DNA of 10,377 nt from an uncultured Prevotella sp. (GTDB lineage Bacteria > Bacteroidota > Bacteroidia > Bacteroidales > Bacteroidaceae), in assembly GCA_900770845.1 (NCBI GenBank), contig CAAGLS010000001.1, positions 1 through 10,377 of the forward strand, in the 5' to 3' direction. Below, piece by piece: positions 1 to 6,800 of the stretch; within the stretch, counting starts at the first letter, position 1; every line of letters begins with the position of its first letter. The position numbers and the translations under genes are program-made. The notes beneath the pieces were generated by a model. It searched no databases. It was not told where the DNA came from and worked only from the letters and a program-made list of their open reading frames with translations.

Positions 1-35
1 ACAACACCTGTTGTGAGCCGTGTCAAAATCAATAA

Positions 36-69
36 CCCAAGAAAAACCACGTTGGTGATTTTTCTTGGG
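36..69 (-). terminator. Candidate terminator hairpin downstream of the metallophosphoesterase
   Basis: The arms at 36-46 and 59-69 are a perfect 11-bp inverted repeat (CCCAAGAAAAA / TTTTTCTTGGG), extended inwards by three more pairs after one mismatch. Read on the minus strand the hairpin is followed by a T-rich stretch (TTATTGATTTTG). It lies about 125 bp beyond the stop of the minus-strand gene at 193, so it could end that transcript. The T-tract is interrupted, so the call is moderate. Confidence 0.4.
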
Positions 70-131
70 CTAGGAAAGTAAAGTCGAACCCCTGATTATT
101 GGGTTTTGTTACAGCCTCTTTTAGGGAGGGC

Positions 132-190
132 AGGGGTGGGTCTTTGGGGTGGTTCTTTGGTCAGGGGAGGGTCTTTGGGGTGGTTCTTTG
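132..190. repeat. Short G/T-rich tandem duplication
   Basis: Two nearly identical G/T-rich units, each containing GGGTCTTTGG followed by TGGTTCTTTG, lie head to tail with a period of about 30 bp. They sit directly after the stop codon of the minus-strand metallophosphoesterase. The minus strand is correspondingly C/A-rich. No coding or regulatory role is evident; replication slippage is the simplest origin. Confidence 0.6.
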
Positions 191-192
191 TT

Positions 193-927
193 TTATAGGC
201 CGTTCGTTGACAGGATTTCACCATCGGCTGTCATGACGAAGCATTGCCGGCTGTCGAGCATGGCAAAGCGGTCCTCCATAATGGGATTGTCCTCTCTGGT
301 GTGTCCAAACACTTGGAAGTCGTAGCCGCCTTGGCTTGCCGTGGGCAGTGGTGAAGAGTCGTGCTCGCTGATGTCGGCCCACAGTGGGCTGCCCGTCGGG
401 GAGGAACCCCATCTGGTACGGCCAATCTCGGCCAAGGCTTTCCAGCCCTCATCGGTAGCGGTCAGCTTGTTGAGGTTGGCGGCGCTGAGGTTGCCTATCA
501 AGTCTTTGTGCCTGTCATACCAGTCGGCATTTACGCCAGCGTGGGTGAAGAGAATCTTCCTGCCGCCCGCCTCGCCGTCGTAAGCGATTTGCAGGCCGTG
601 GCAGTCGTTGAGGAGAGTGCCGATCTCCTTGTCATACCATTCGCTCTTCCTTGTGCTTCTTGCCAGACTGTCATACAGCTGGTTCATGTAGTGGGCGTCG
701 TGATTGCCAATGAGCATGATGGTGCGGTCCTGCAATGGCTTGATGCACTCCACCAACTCATGCCAGTTGTTGATGCCGTCCTTTTCCGATATTCCCTCGA
801 TGGGATACGGGTCGAAATAATCACCAATGAAGATGATGTGTTCCACCTTGCCGCTGAATTTCTCCAATGGCTCTTTCCAGAACTTGCGTCCGTGGATGTC
901 GGGGATGATGAGATATTTGTAGTCCAT
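193..927 (-). CDS. Calcineurin-like metallophosphoesterase
   Basis: This 244-residue protein carries the ordered motifs of the calcineurin-like phosphoesterase family: D-x-H at residues 10-12 (PDIHGR), GDYFD at 35-39, GNHD at 74-77, a histidine at 129 (FTHAG) and GHT at 208-210. These residues normally bind two divalent metals and catalyse phosphoester hydrolysis. A GSPLWAD segment at about 179-185 recalls the ApaH/PPP-type branch, but the substrate (protein phosphate, nucleotide or other) cannot be told. There is no signal peptide or membrane segment, so it should be cytoplasmic. I chose the ATG at 925-927, just before the core strand YKYLIIPDIHG. An upstream in-frame TTG at 961-963 would add 12 polar residues and looks less likely. 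No Shine-Dalgarno is visible. It appears to be a single-gene unit. Confidence 0.9.
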   Translation of the reverse strand: MDYKYLIIPDIHGRKFWKEPLEKFSGKVEHIIFIGDYFDPYPIEGISEKDGINNWHELVECIKPLQDRTIMLIGNHDAHYMNQLYDSLARSTRKSEWYDKEIGTLLNDCHGLQIAYDGEAGGRKILFTHAGVNADWYDRHKDLIGNLSAANLNKLTATDEGWKALAEIGRTRWGSSPTGSPLWADISEHDSSPLPTASQGGYDFQVFGHTREDNPIMEDRFAMLDSRQCFVMTADGEILSTNGL

Positions 928-1127
928 TCTATTGTAGTTGTTTGGTTCTTGTTGTTCATACAATGGCCTTTGCCTTGTGCTGCTTATCCCTTTTGGAGGG
1001 CGGTCTGCCCATGCCGGATGGCTTGTGCGAGAGCTCTTGGGTCAAGTCCGCCCGCAGGTGTGAGGCCGCTTGTCGCTGTGGCTGTATGCCTTTGGCCCAC
1101 CTGAGGCTATCCTGTGGCCGTTTGTTG

Positions 1128-1135
1128 CAAAGATA
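1128..1135 (-). promoter_or_regulatory. Candidate Bacteroidetes -7 element for the metallophosphoesterase
   Basis: On the minus strand this reads TATCTTTG followed by CA, an exact match to the Bacteroidetes -7 consensus TAnnTTTG. It points towards the metallophosphoesterase and implies a leader of roughly 195 nt. No TTTG is found 19-21 bp upstream, so the -33 half is missing or degenerate. Confidence 0.4.
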
Positions 1136-1248
1136 GCAAAACTTTATCATTTATCGTTTGTTGAAAGGGTAAAACTTCTTATCCATACCTAATTTGCGTT
1201 AAAAAATAATTATCTGCAATCATCCAACCTAAGTGTCAGCAAATGCGC

Positions 1249-1354
1249 CGCGATAGCCTGTTTTCTTGGTTTTGGTTATCAAACTAAGAACCATAGAGTC
1301 TGTCGGGTTTCTTTCTGCAAGTGGTGGCAGAAAGGTTGAGAACAGGCTATCGCG
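1249..1354. repeat. Nested inverted repeat, 106 bp
   Basis: A perfect 14-bp inverted repeat (CGCGATAGCCTGTT at 1249-1262, its complement at 1341-1354) brackets about 78 bp. Inside it is a second perfect 8-bp stem (CTTTCTGC at 1311-1318 with 1327-1334). The size and terminal inverted repeats recall a small MITE-like or palindromic intergenic element, but no target-site duplication is obvious and no transposase is present. Confidence 0.7.
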
Positions 1355-1360
1355 TGATGT

Positions 1361-1380
1361 GTCCGCTGAGGGCAGCGGAC
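1361..1380. repeat. Small perfect hairpin
   Basis: GTCCGCTG at 1361-1368 is the exact complement of 1373-1380, with a 4-nt loop (AGGG). It sits between the nested inverted repeat and the 16-bp tandem repeat and shares the GCGGAC word with the latter. It lacks a T-tract on either strand, so it is not an obvious terminator. Confidence 0.55.
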
Positions 1381-1433
1381 CTCCCGAGAGCGAACCTCCC
1401 GAGCGGCGAACCTCCCGTGTAGCGGACCTTCTG
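1375..1433. repeat. 16-bp tandem repeat, about 3.7 copies
   Basis: Units beginning GCGGACCTCCCGAG or GCGAACCTCCCG follow each other at about 1375, 1390, 1406 and 1422, the last degenerate. The period is 15-16 bp, not a multiple of three, so it does not behave like a coding repeat. It lies about 55 bp upstream of the -33 element of the acyltransferase promoter. Confidence 0.65.
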
Positions 1434-1487
1434 GCGGAAAAGAAACAATAGGCGCAGCCCTTGCATTGCAGCAAAAGTGGTGAGGAT

Positions 1488-1519
1488 TTTGGAAATCATC
1501 AAGAAAAATGCTAATTTTG
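1488..1519 (+). promoter_or_regulatory. Bacteroidetes housekeeping-type promoter for the acyltransferase
   Basis: TTTG at 1488-1491 and TAATTTTG at 1512-1519 are separated by exactly 20 bp, matching the TTTG-N19-21-TAnnTTTG consensus recognised by the primary sigma factor of Bacteroidetes. Transcription would start near 1526, giving a leader of about 150 nt before the ATG at 1676. That leader can form a 7-bp stem (1537-1543 with 1559-1565). Confidence 0.75.
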
Positions 1520-1675
1520 CATCCGCTGTCGGAAATCTCTCCTTCTCGCGCCAACGGCAGGAGAGTGTGCGGCGGCATTGTTAACCCGGGTGAGGCCGCG
1601 TCGACTGTCACCCTCATGTTGGATAGCTGTCCTTTCGTATGATGTTGAGGACAGGCTGTAGTATGGACAAGACAC

Positions 1676-2671
1676 ATGAAAGAAAATAGAATCTATTGGC
1701 TTGACAATTTGAAGTGGTTCCTCATCCTGCTCGTGGTGTTGGGCCATGCCATTCAGCACACCTACGCTGATTTCGACCAGAACGGTTTGTTCCGCGCCAT
1801 CTATTCGTTCCACATGCCCGCCTTCATGGCTGTCAGTGGCTATCTGGCTTGGAAGTCCAAGGTTGTTCGCGTCTCTCCCACGGACTATCTGAGAAGACTC
1901 TTCCGGCGGGTGAGGCAGCTCGTCATACCTTATATGGTATGGTCGCTTGCCGCCACGTTTGTCTTGGCAGGCGGTTTGGGAGTTGCTGATGTGGTCAGTC
2001 TCGTGGCCTACCCGGAGAGGAACTTGTGGTTTCTGTGGGTGCTGTTCATGATTTTTGTCTGTTTCGAGACAGTTCGGCTGTTGGCCAGCCGTTGTCCCCG
2101 ATACGGCAATTCCATCGTCGTGGCCTCGGTGGTCGTGGTCTATGGGGCGGTCTCCCTGTGCCATACCCACAAGTTCGGACTGGATTCCATGCGATACTAC
2201 TACATTTTCTATTGCCTGGGCTACTTTGCCCATCACTACAAGAAAGTTTTCTTGCTCCCCAAGCCCGTCGTCGCAGCCTTGTTCCTATTGTGGTGCGTGG
2301 GAGCGCATTATTGGCAGTTGGGCGGCCAGCCCGCGTGGGCACAGGGCTTCGGGCTGGTGGGGTCTGCCACCGTCTACAGCCTCTTCAAGCTCATTGTGGC
2401 CGTTTCTGCCATATTGGTGCTTTTGGGGCTTTTCTCCCAGTTTGCCAACAATAAGTATGTCTTCACTCCTTTGGGCCAGTTGACGTTGGGTGTCTATGCC
2501 ATCCATCAGACGGTCATCGGCGTGGTCTGCAACGGAATCAGGGGCATGATGCCTTGGGCGCAAGTGGCGGTCAACTTTGTTGTGGGGCTTTTGGTCTCGC
2601 TTTTGGTCATTTGGGTGTTGAGGCGTTGCAGGGCCACGCGCCATTTCCTATTGGGAGAAATCAGCGCCTGA
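1676..2671 (+). CDS. Acyltransferase family 3 membrane protein
   Basis: This 331-residue protein is hydrophobic over most of its length, with about ten probable membrane helices. It matches the acyltransferase-3 family (OafA/WecH type, Pfam PF01757). The N-terminus has R5-I-Y-W-L-D10-N and the LVVLGHAI helix with conserved H24. It then has SFHMP (44-48) followed by SGYL (54-57), an LWFLWVL segment at 117-123, and LGVYAIHQTV at 271-280 near the end. Such proteins sit in the inner membrane and transfer acyl groups, usually acetyl, to sugars of O-antigen, capsule, exopolysaccharide or peptidoglycan. The acceptor is not indicated here because no polysaccharide genes lie nearby. The start is the ATG directly before the conserved R-x-x-x-L-D motif. 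It has its own promoter at 1488-1519 and converges on the next gene with only 29 bp between stops. Confidence 0.9.
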   Translation: MKENRIYWLDNLKWFLILLVVLGHAIQHTYADFDQNGLFRAIYSFHMPAFMAVSGYLAWKSKVVRVSPTDYLRRLFRRVRQLVIPYMVWSLAATFVLAGGLGVADVVSLVAYPERNLWFLWVLFMIFVCFETVRLLASRCPRYGNSIVVASVVVVYGAVSLCHTHKFGLDSMRYYYIFYCLGYFAHHYKKVFLLPKPVVAALFLLWCVGAHYWQLGGQPAWAQGFGLVGSATVYSLFKLIVAVSAILVLLGLFSQFANNKYVFTPLGQLTLGVYAIHQTVIGVVCNGIRGMMPWAQVAVNFVVGLLVSLLVIWVLRRCRATRHFLLGEISA

Positions 2672-2700
2672 GGGGTGGCGGCTCGGCCATCGCCCCGCAA

Positions 2701-3228
2701 TCAATAGTTCTCCAGTATCTTCCGCGACATGTTCACCTTTGGCTTCTTGGAGAAGAGCTTCACGAGCGGATAGATGAGAAGCCCGATGGGAATGCCAAAA
2801 CCTTGGTTCAGCTGCTGTCCTTGTCCAATGAGGGCCATGTCGGTAGGGTTGACATGGAATCTGTCATTGATGTTCTTTGGCAGACGCGTGGCCATCACGG
2901 TGACTTCGGGCAGGCAGTGGCTGGCATTGACCAAGAAGAGCGTGTCGCCCAAGAGCTGGTGCTCCACCTTTTGGCGGATATAGCCGTTTTTGGCAATGAT
3001 GACATAGCTGAAGGTGTCGGGCAAGGCGAAGTAGCCGTGCGCGTCGGTGTGGGTGATTCTGCCGTCGCTGAAAGCCACGTCTGCGTTGTAAATGAGCGTT
3101 TTGTTGTCCATGTCCAACACAAGGCATCTCTTTGGCTTGTCGTTCAGACGAGCCTCACCCGCTGCGAATGATGCTACAGGCAGCGAAAGGAGAAGGGTAG
3201 TAGTCAGTATAATCAGTCTATTTTGCAT
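2701..3228 (-). CDS. Exported protein with carboxypeptidase-regulatory-like domain
   Basis: The 175-residue protein begins with a Sec signal peptide (MQNRLI, then a leucine-rich core at 6-17, with a likely cut after SFA near residue 22). Residues about 34-112 resemble the CarboxypepD-regulatory-like beta-sandwich: turn GRITHTDAHGYFALP at 56-70, then VIIAKNGYIRQKV and the closing PEVTVMA at 107-113. That module usually opens large TonB-dependent receptors of Bacteroidetes, but here no plug or barrel follows. The tail has a hydrophobic stretch at about 142-160 (GFGIPIGLLIYPLVKLF), then a basic end with KKPKVNMSRK. It is probably periplasmic or envelope-associated; function unknown. The ATG at 3226-3228 is preferred because the signal peptide starts there; the frame stays open further upstream, through the hairpin repeat. 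Confidence 0.75.
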   Translation of the reverse strand: MQNRLIILTTTLLLSLPVASFAAGEARLNDKPKRCLVLDMDNKTLIYNADVAFSDGRITHTDAHGYFALPDTFSYVIIAKNGYIRQKVEHQLLGDTLFLVNASHCLPEVTVMATRLPKNINDRFHVNPTDMALIGQGQQLNQGFGIPIGLLIYPLVKLFSKKPKVNMSRKILENY

Positions 3229-3247
3229 CTTTGTTGCTTTTTTACTG

Positions 3248-3338
3248 GTAGGAGGTGCGGCGTCCCGCCGCACAATCATACATTGGTGTCCCCGCCGCAC
3301 GTTCACGTTCTTGCACGGCGAGACGCCGTGCCTCCTAC
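3248..3338. repeat. REP-like double-hairpin element, 91 bp
   Basis: Two compact GC-rich hairpins face each other. Stem GTGCGGCG / CGCCGCAC lies at 3255-3262 and 3266-3273 with loop TCC. Stem GCACGGCG / CGCCGTGC lies at 3313-3320 and 3324-3331 with loop AGA. The outer ends GTAGGAGG (3248-3255) and CCTCCTAC (3331-3338) are perfect inverted repeats of each other. A third copy of CCCGCCGCAC lies at 3291-3300. This paired layout resembles repetitive extragenic palindromes mobilised by RAYT-type transposases, although no such gene is present here. Confidence 0.7.
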
Positions 3339-3348
3339 TTGTCAGCTG

Positions 3349-3356
3349 CAAAGATA
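3349..3356 (-). promoter_or_regulatory. Candidate Bacteroidetes -7 element for the 175-residue exported protein
   Basis: On the minus strand this reads TATCTTTG followed by CA, an exact TAnnTTTG match. Transcription would start near 3342, so the double-hairpin element at 3248-3338 would fall almost wholly within a ~115-nt 5' leader. No clear TTTG is found at the -33 position. Confidence 0.5.
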
Positions 3357-3479
3357 TAGAAAAATAGGATAAGGCGGTGCAATTCGTCGTCTTTTTTAAC
3401 AGGAAAGACAAAAAAGGAAGGCAAAAACGAGGGAGCGAGGCATGAACTCCCCCTGCGGTTGGATGTCTTCGGATATACA

Positions 3480-3526
3480 TAAAACAAAAAGCAAGCCCCA
3501 ACCCCGTTGGTAGGGGAGGGCTTGCT
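3480..3526 (-). terminator. Intrinsic terminator of the two-gene secreted-protein unit
   Basis: The arms GCAAGCCC (3491-3498) and GGGCTTGC (3518-3525) pair, with an added outer A-T pair and an inner CCCC/GGGG stem (3502-3505 with 3513-3516). On the minus strand the hairpin is followed at once by TTTTTGTTTTAT. This is a textbook rho-independent terminator about 65 bp downstream of the stop at 3592. Confidence 0.85.
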
Positions 3527-3591
3527 TGTCCTTGTTCAGCCGTAGAACTGTTCTGCGGCTCGTCTATGGATGAAGGGTATGCTCGTTCCGA

Positions 3592-3813
3592 TTATTCAAA
3601 GTCAAAATCGAATGAGGAGCCTTTGGCTCCCATACTTTCATCGTCAACTTGAGATCCTTTATCAGTAATGTTTTCTCTTATATTCACGTTGCCCATGGAT
3701 CCAGACACAATACTTCCATGGCTCACTTCTTTACCATCGGAGAAAGGCACCATGATTTCCTCTGTGTCCAAATCTGCCACTTTGATGGTTGGCTTGCAAT
3801 ATATGTGTTTCAT
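3592..3813 (-). CDS. Small protein with acidic aromatic C-terminus, unknown function
   Basis: A 73-residue protein opening MKHIYCKPTIKVADLDTEEI, followed by a Gly/Ser-rich, low-complexity middle, and ending GAKGSSFDFDFE. It has no signal peptide or membrane helix. The Y-x-K-P-x-(I/V)-x-V opening and the AKxxxFDFDxE-type acidic ending resemble small proteins I associate with Prevotella and other Bacteroidales, whose role is not established to my knowledge. It starts 18 bp after the stop of the large secreted protein and has a good Shine-Dalgarno, so translation of a second cistron is well supported. An intrinsic terminator follows. A peptide precursor, an accessory factor for the secreted protein, or a simple cytoplasmic protein are all possible. 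There is one cysteine (C6), and no modification enzymes are encoded in the window. Confidence 0.75.
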   Translation of the reverse strand: MKHIYCKPTIKVADLDTEEIMVPFSDGKEVSHGSIVSGSMGNVNIRENITDKGSQVDDESMGAKGSSFDFDFE

Positions 3814-3821
3814 CGTTGAAT

Positions 3822-3826
3822 CTCCT
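3822..3826 (-). promoter_or_regulatory. Strong Shine-Dalgarno for the 73-residue protein
   Basis: On the minus strand AGAGGAGA lies with AGGAG ending 8 nt before the ATG. Such clear sites are uncommon in Bacteroidetes, and none of the other genes here has an equally good one. It fixes the start of the small gene and sits inside the 18-bp gap after the upstream stop. Confidence 0.7.
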
Positions 3827-3831
3827 CTTTG

Positions 3832-6800
3832 TTATTTTATGACAATCTTCTTATGATTCCAGATGTATACTCCCATAGGAAGATTTGCTGTGGAAGTGGC
3901 ATTCTCTCTGACGAGTTGGCCATCTATAGAGTAAATGTTTCCCTTGCCTGCATTCGTCTCTTCTTTGATGGTGCGTATTCCTGTCGTCAAATTCTCCATT
4001 TTGCCAAAGATGCTGACATCAAATGGCTTGGCGTTCTGCGTGGAGCCTACCTCATACATCCAGCATCTCAGACCACGGAAATGGTCGTTGCCTCTATTTG
4101 CGTATTTCGTGAGATAACCTGAAACCATCGTGTAGAAGCCTTTGTCAAGATGCGTTCCTTTTTTGTATGTTCCCTGCCAAACCACAGAAGGTATGTCAGT
4201 TGCAGTAGAATGGCAGCAGAGTAACGTATCGGTCACGACCTTGTTGTTCTCGGTGGTGTTGTAGTCAACGCCCTGAATGATGTAAACAGAGTCCACAATG
4301 TTCTTGGGATCTATATTTTGATTGTTGACCTCCAATTCACTCTTCAGACTTTCATCAACATCTTTGAGATTCTGCTTGTCTCCCAATTTGATGATGTAAG
4401 GCGTGTCCTTATGAAGCAACACGTTGTTGCCATACACTTCATCGATATCAAAGACGAGGGTGGATTCATGATTCTTTAAGAAATTCATGGGCTTGCCGAG
4501 AACGGCGTTGTTGCCAAAGGTCTTCACAAACTGGTTGAACGTCAGGTCTACGGGCAGGCAGATGGTGAACCACTGGCCGTCTTCCCACTTCGTGAAGTCG
4601 GGCTTCATGTATCTTCTCAGGTTCAGCTTGCCATGCACGTAGTCGTGGGCTTTGTTCAGCTCGCTCTCATTCTCATCGATAAGATAGGGGTTGTCGCAGC
4701 TCTCGTCGTCGGTGGCGTCGGCGATTCCGTCGCCATCCGCATCGTTGGCAACCTGAATGCCATAGATCCACAACACGTCAGCCACATTGGCCACGCCCGT
4801 AAAGGAAATGCCAATCTCGTCGAAGTCGACGGGCTTCTTGTTGTCGTCGGTCGGTGTCCAGAGCAGCTCTGCCTCTTTGTTCTCGCCGCCAATCACGTTC
4901 AAGTTGAGTACATCCCAGTTGGTCTTCGTGGCCACTACCGAGTCGTTGCGATAAGCCTTCAAGGTGATGAACTTTCCAAGTTCCACGTTGAGCCAGTCTT
5001 CGTTGGAAGCGATGACCTTCACTTGGTGGCCGCCCTCATACCTCTTGCCCAACTTCACGGCGATGGTGTTGTTGCTGCCAACGGTGGCCAGACCGGCAAC
5101 CGTTGCGTAGTTGGTGTTGTCGTCGTCGATGATGTTGGTCAGATTCTCGACAGCGTCGGCAACCTTGGCCACACCAAACGAACCCAACTTTGAAGCGTCG
5201 AGGCTGGCGCCTGTGGTGGAGTGGGAGATGGTCTCCCAAGTCTTTGTCACATCCTCATTGTAGGTCTGCGCAAGCGTCGACGGCTCTACGAAAGCGTAGT
5301 ATACGTCCATTTCCGAGAGTTTGGCGCTCAAAAGTCCATTGTCCCAGAGCGTGATAGCGTCAAAAGGCTGGTCTTTGTCTATCTCAATGCTGTATTGTGT
5401 GGTGACATAGTTCTGCCCATCGATCAAGCCGGCGGAAAGAACCTTGAAGTGCGTGTTCTCGCTGGTTACTCCAGTGACTTCCTTTCCAGCATCATAAACC
5501 TTCACCTTGAGGCCGTTCAGCAAGCTGAGGTCGAGCGCTGTCCACTTGGTGCGGGCCACAAAGCCTACGGTCATTTTCTCATTATAATTTGCTTCAGAGG
5601 AACGGACGACACCGAAGAGCATCTTATGGTTCAAGAGCGAGACACCACCGGCTGAGGCGTAGTCGTCCAAAGATGGAGTCACCAAATTGGCAGTGTCTTT
5701 TCTAATCTCAGGGATAAGCGATGCATTGACGATTTTGTATTTGTCGTTGTACGCATTGATGTTTGCGCTGTAGCTCACACCCTTCTCCGTGAAGTTGTTC
5801 ACCCAGGGGCGGATGGCTGTGTTGATGATGGGTCTTACACCGTAGGTCACCTTTGTTGTAGCCGTACGTCCATCCTTGGTTGTAGCTGTGAACTCATAGT
5901 CGCCCTCGTTGACGAAGTCTGAGACTGTGCACGATAGGCTGTCTGCGGCGTTCGTCAGTGTGGGCTGCTTGGCTCCCTCGGGAGTCTTGGTGCATTCCCA
6001 AGTCACAGCCTCATCGCTATGCAAGGTCACGGTTTGCTTCTCGTCGCACAGGCTGCGGTTGGCCGTAACCGTGAGGTTCGGATCCTCGTCGATAGAAGGA
6101 GGAAGCACAACAAACATGCGGTAGACGTTTGTAGCTCCCAAACTTAAAAGCTTTCCATCGAAGAGTTCAATGGCATTGCAGTCTTTGTCAAGAGTCGTGA
6201 TGATGTCTTGACGACCGCCGCCAAGATTAAGTCCAAGAAGTGTAAATTCACTGCCCAGCTCGTTTTGCTTGTTCCATGAATATTTTTTCCCATCGTAATT
6301 CAAGATGTACTCTCTGAATCTCATGATATTGATGACATCCAGAATGTCGGCTCCACTTGTCTCAAAGCCTACAGTCATTCCTTTCTTGAATGGCAGATTC
6401 TTTGTTTCATTTCCACCGAAAGCTGAAACCGTGATTGGGGTTGGAATACCTAAAAGAACACCGATTACGAGAGGGTCGAAATCGTCCGGATTGTTGTCGA
6501 TTGTATTTCCTGTTTGATCTGGTGTTCTTTGGGCATCGCCTCTGCACTGTCCTAATATGAGCGTATCGTTGCTGAACTCTGTGCCGGGATAATTGTTGAG
6601 TACGGCCTTTTTGAAAGCACTTACTCCATTCTTATCCTCACTGTCAATATAGTACTTTCCGTTTTTGCCAACGAAAGCATACTTGACGGTTAAGGCTCCA
6701 GCTACTTTTGCGTCAAGCAGCTCTGTACTTCCGAGACCAATCTCATCGAAATCAGCAGGAGCCTTGGCGGTGTATTCAAATGTGTTGGAGCTGTAACTGA

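Larger units (their letters stand above)
928..1675. other. Gene-poor intergenic region with repeats
   Basis: About 750 bases separate the divergently read metallophosphoesterase and acyltransferase. Open frames here are short, or overlap neighbouring genes in antisense, and show no recognisable domains or exported features. The part from about 960 to 1120 holds nothing I can identify. The rest contains a minus-strand promoter element (1128-1135), an AT-rich stretch (about 1140-1230), a nested inverted repeat (1249-1354), a small hairpin (1361-1380), a 16-bp tandem repeat (1375-1433) and the plus-strand promoter of the acyltransferase (1488-1519). Confidence 0.7.
3229..3591. other. Intergenic region between two minus-strand units
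   Basis: About 360 bases hold, from left to right, a REP-like double hairpin (3248-3338), a probable minus-strand -7 element (3349-3356), an A/G-rich stretch with nothing recognisable (about 3360-3475), and the intrinsic terminator of the upstream two-gene unit (3480-3526). No gene is supported. Confidence 0.7.

Noticed and set aside
86..110. AACCC...GGGTT hairpin followed by TTGTT on the plus strand
   Set aside because: The stem is only 5 bp with a 9-nt loop, and no plus-strand gene ends in the visible sequence before it.
928..963. TTG start 12 codons upstream for the metallophosphoesterase
   Set aside because: The added residues are polar and not part of the fold; the ATG lies at the normal distance before the first metal-binding motif.
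361..1104. A 247-codon open frame on the plus strand
   Set aside because: It runs antisense through most of the metallophosphoesterase, which has all family motifs. The frame itself shows no recognisable domain.
1511..2236. A 241-codon open frame on the minus strand
   Set aside because: It overlaps the acyltransferase in antisense and its composition (rich in His, Gln, Asp) is typical of the reverse strand of a membrane-protein gene.
2672..2700. Terminator between the convergent acyltransferase and exported-protein genes
   Set aside because: The GGGG...CCCC stretch gives only a weak, mismatched stem and no T-tract.
3229..3501. N-terminal extension of the 175-residue exported protein to 266 residues
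   Set aside because: The extra 91 codons pass through the double-hairpin repeat and would bury a good signal peptide inside the protein.
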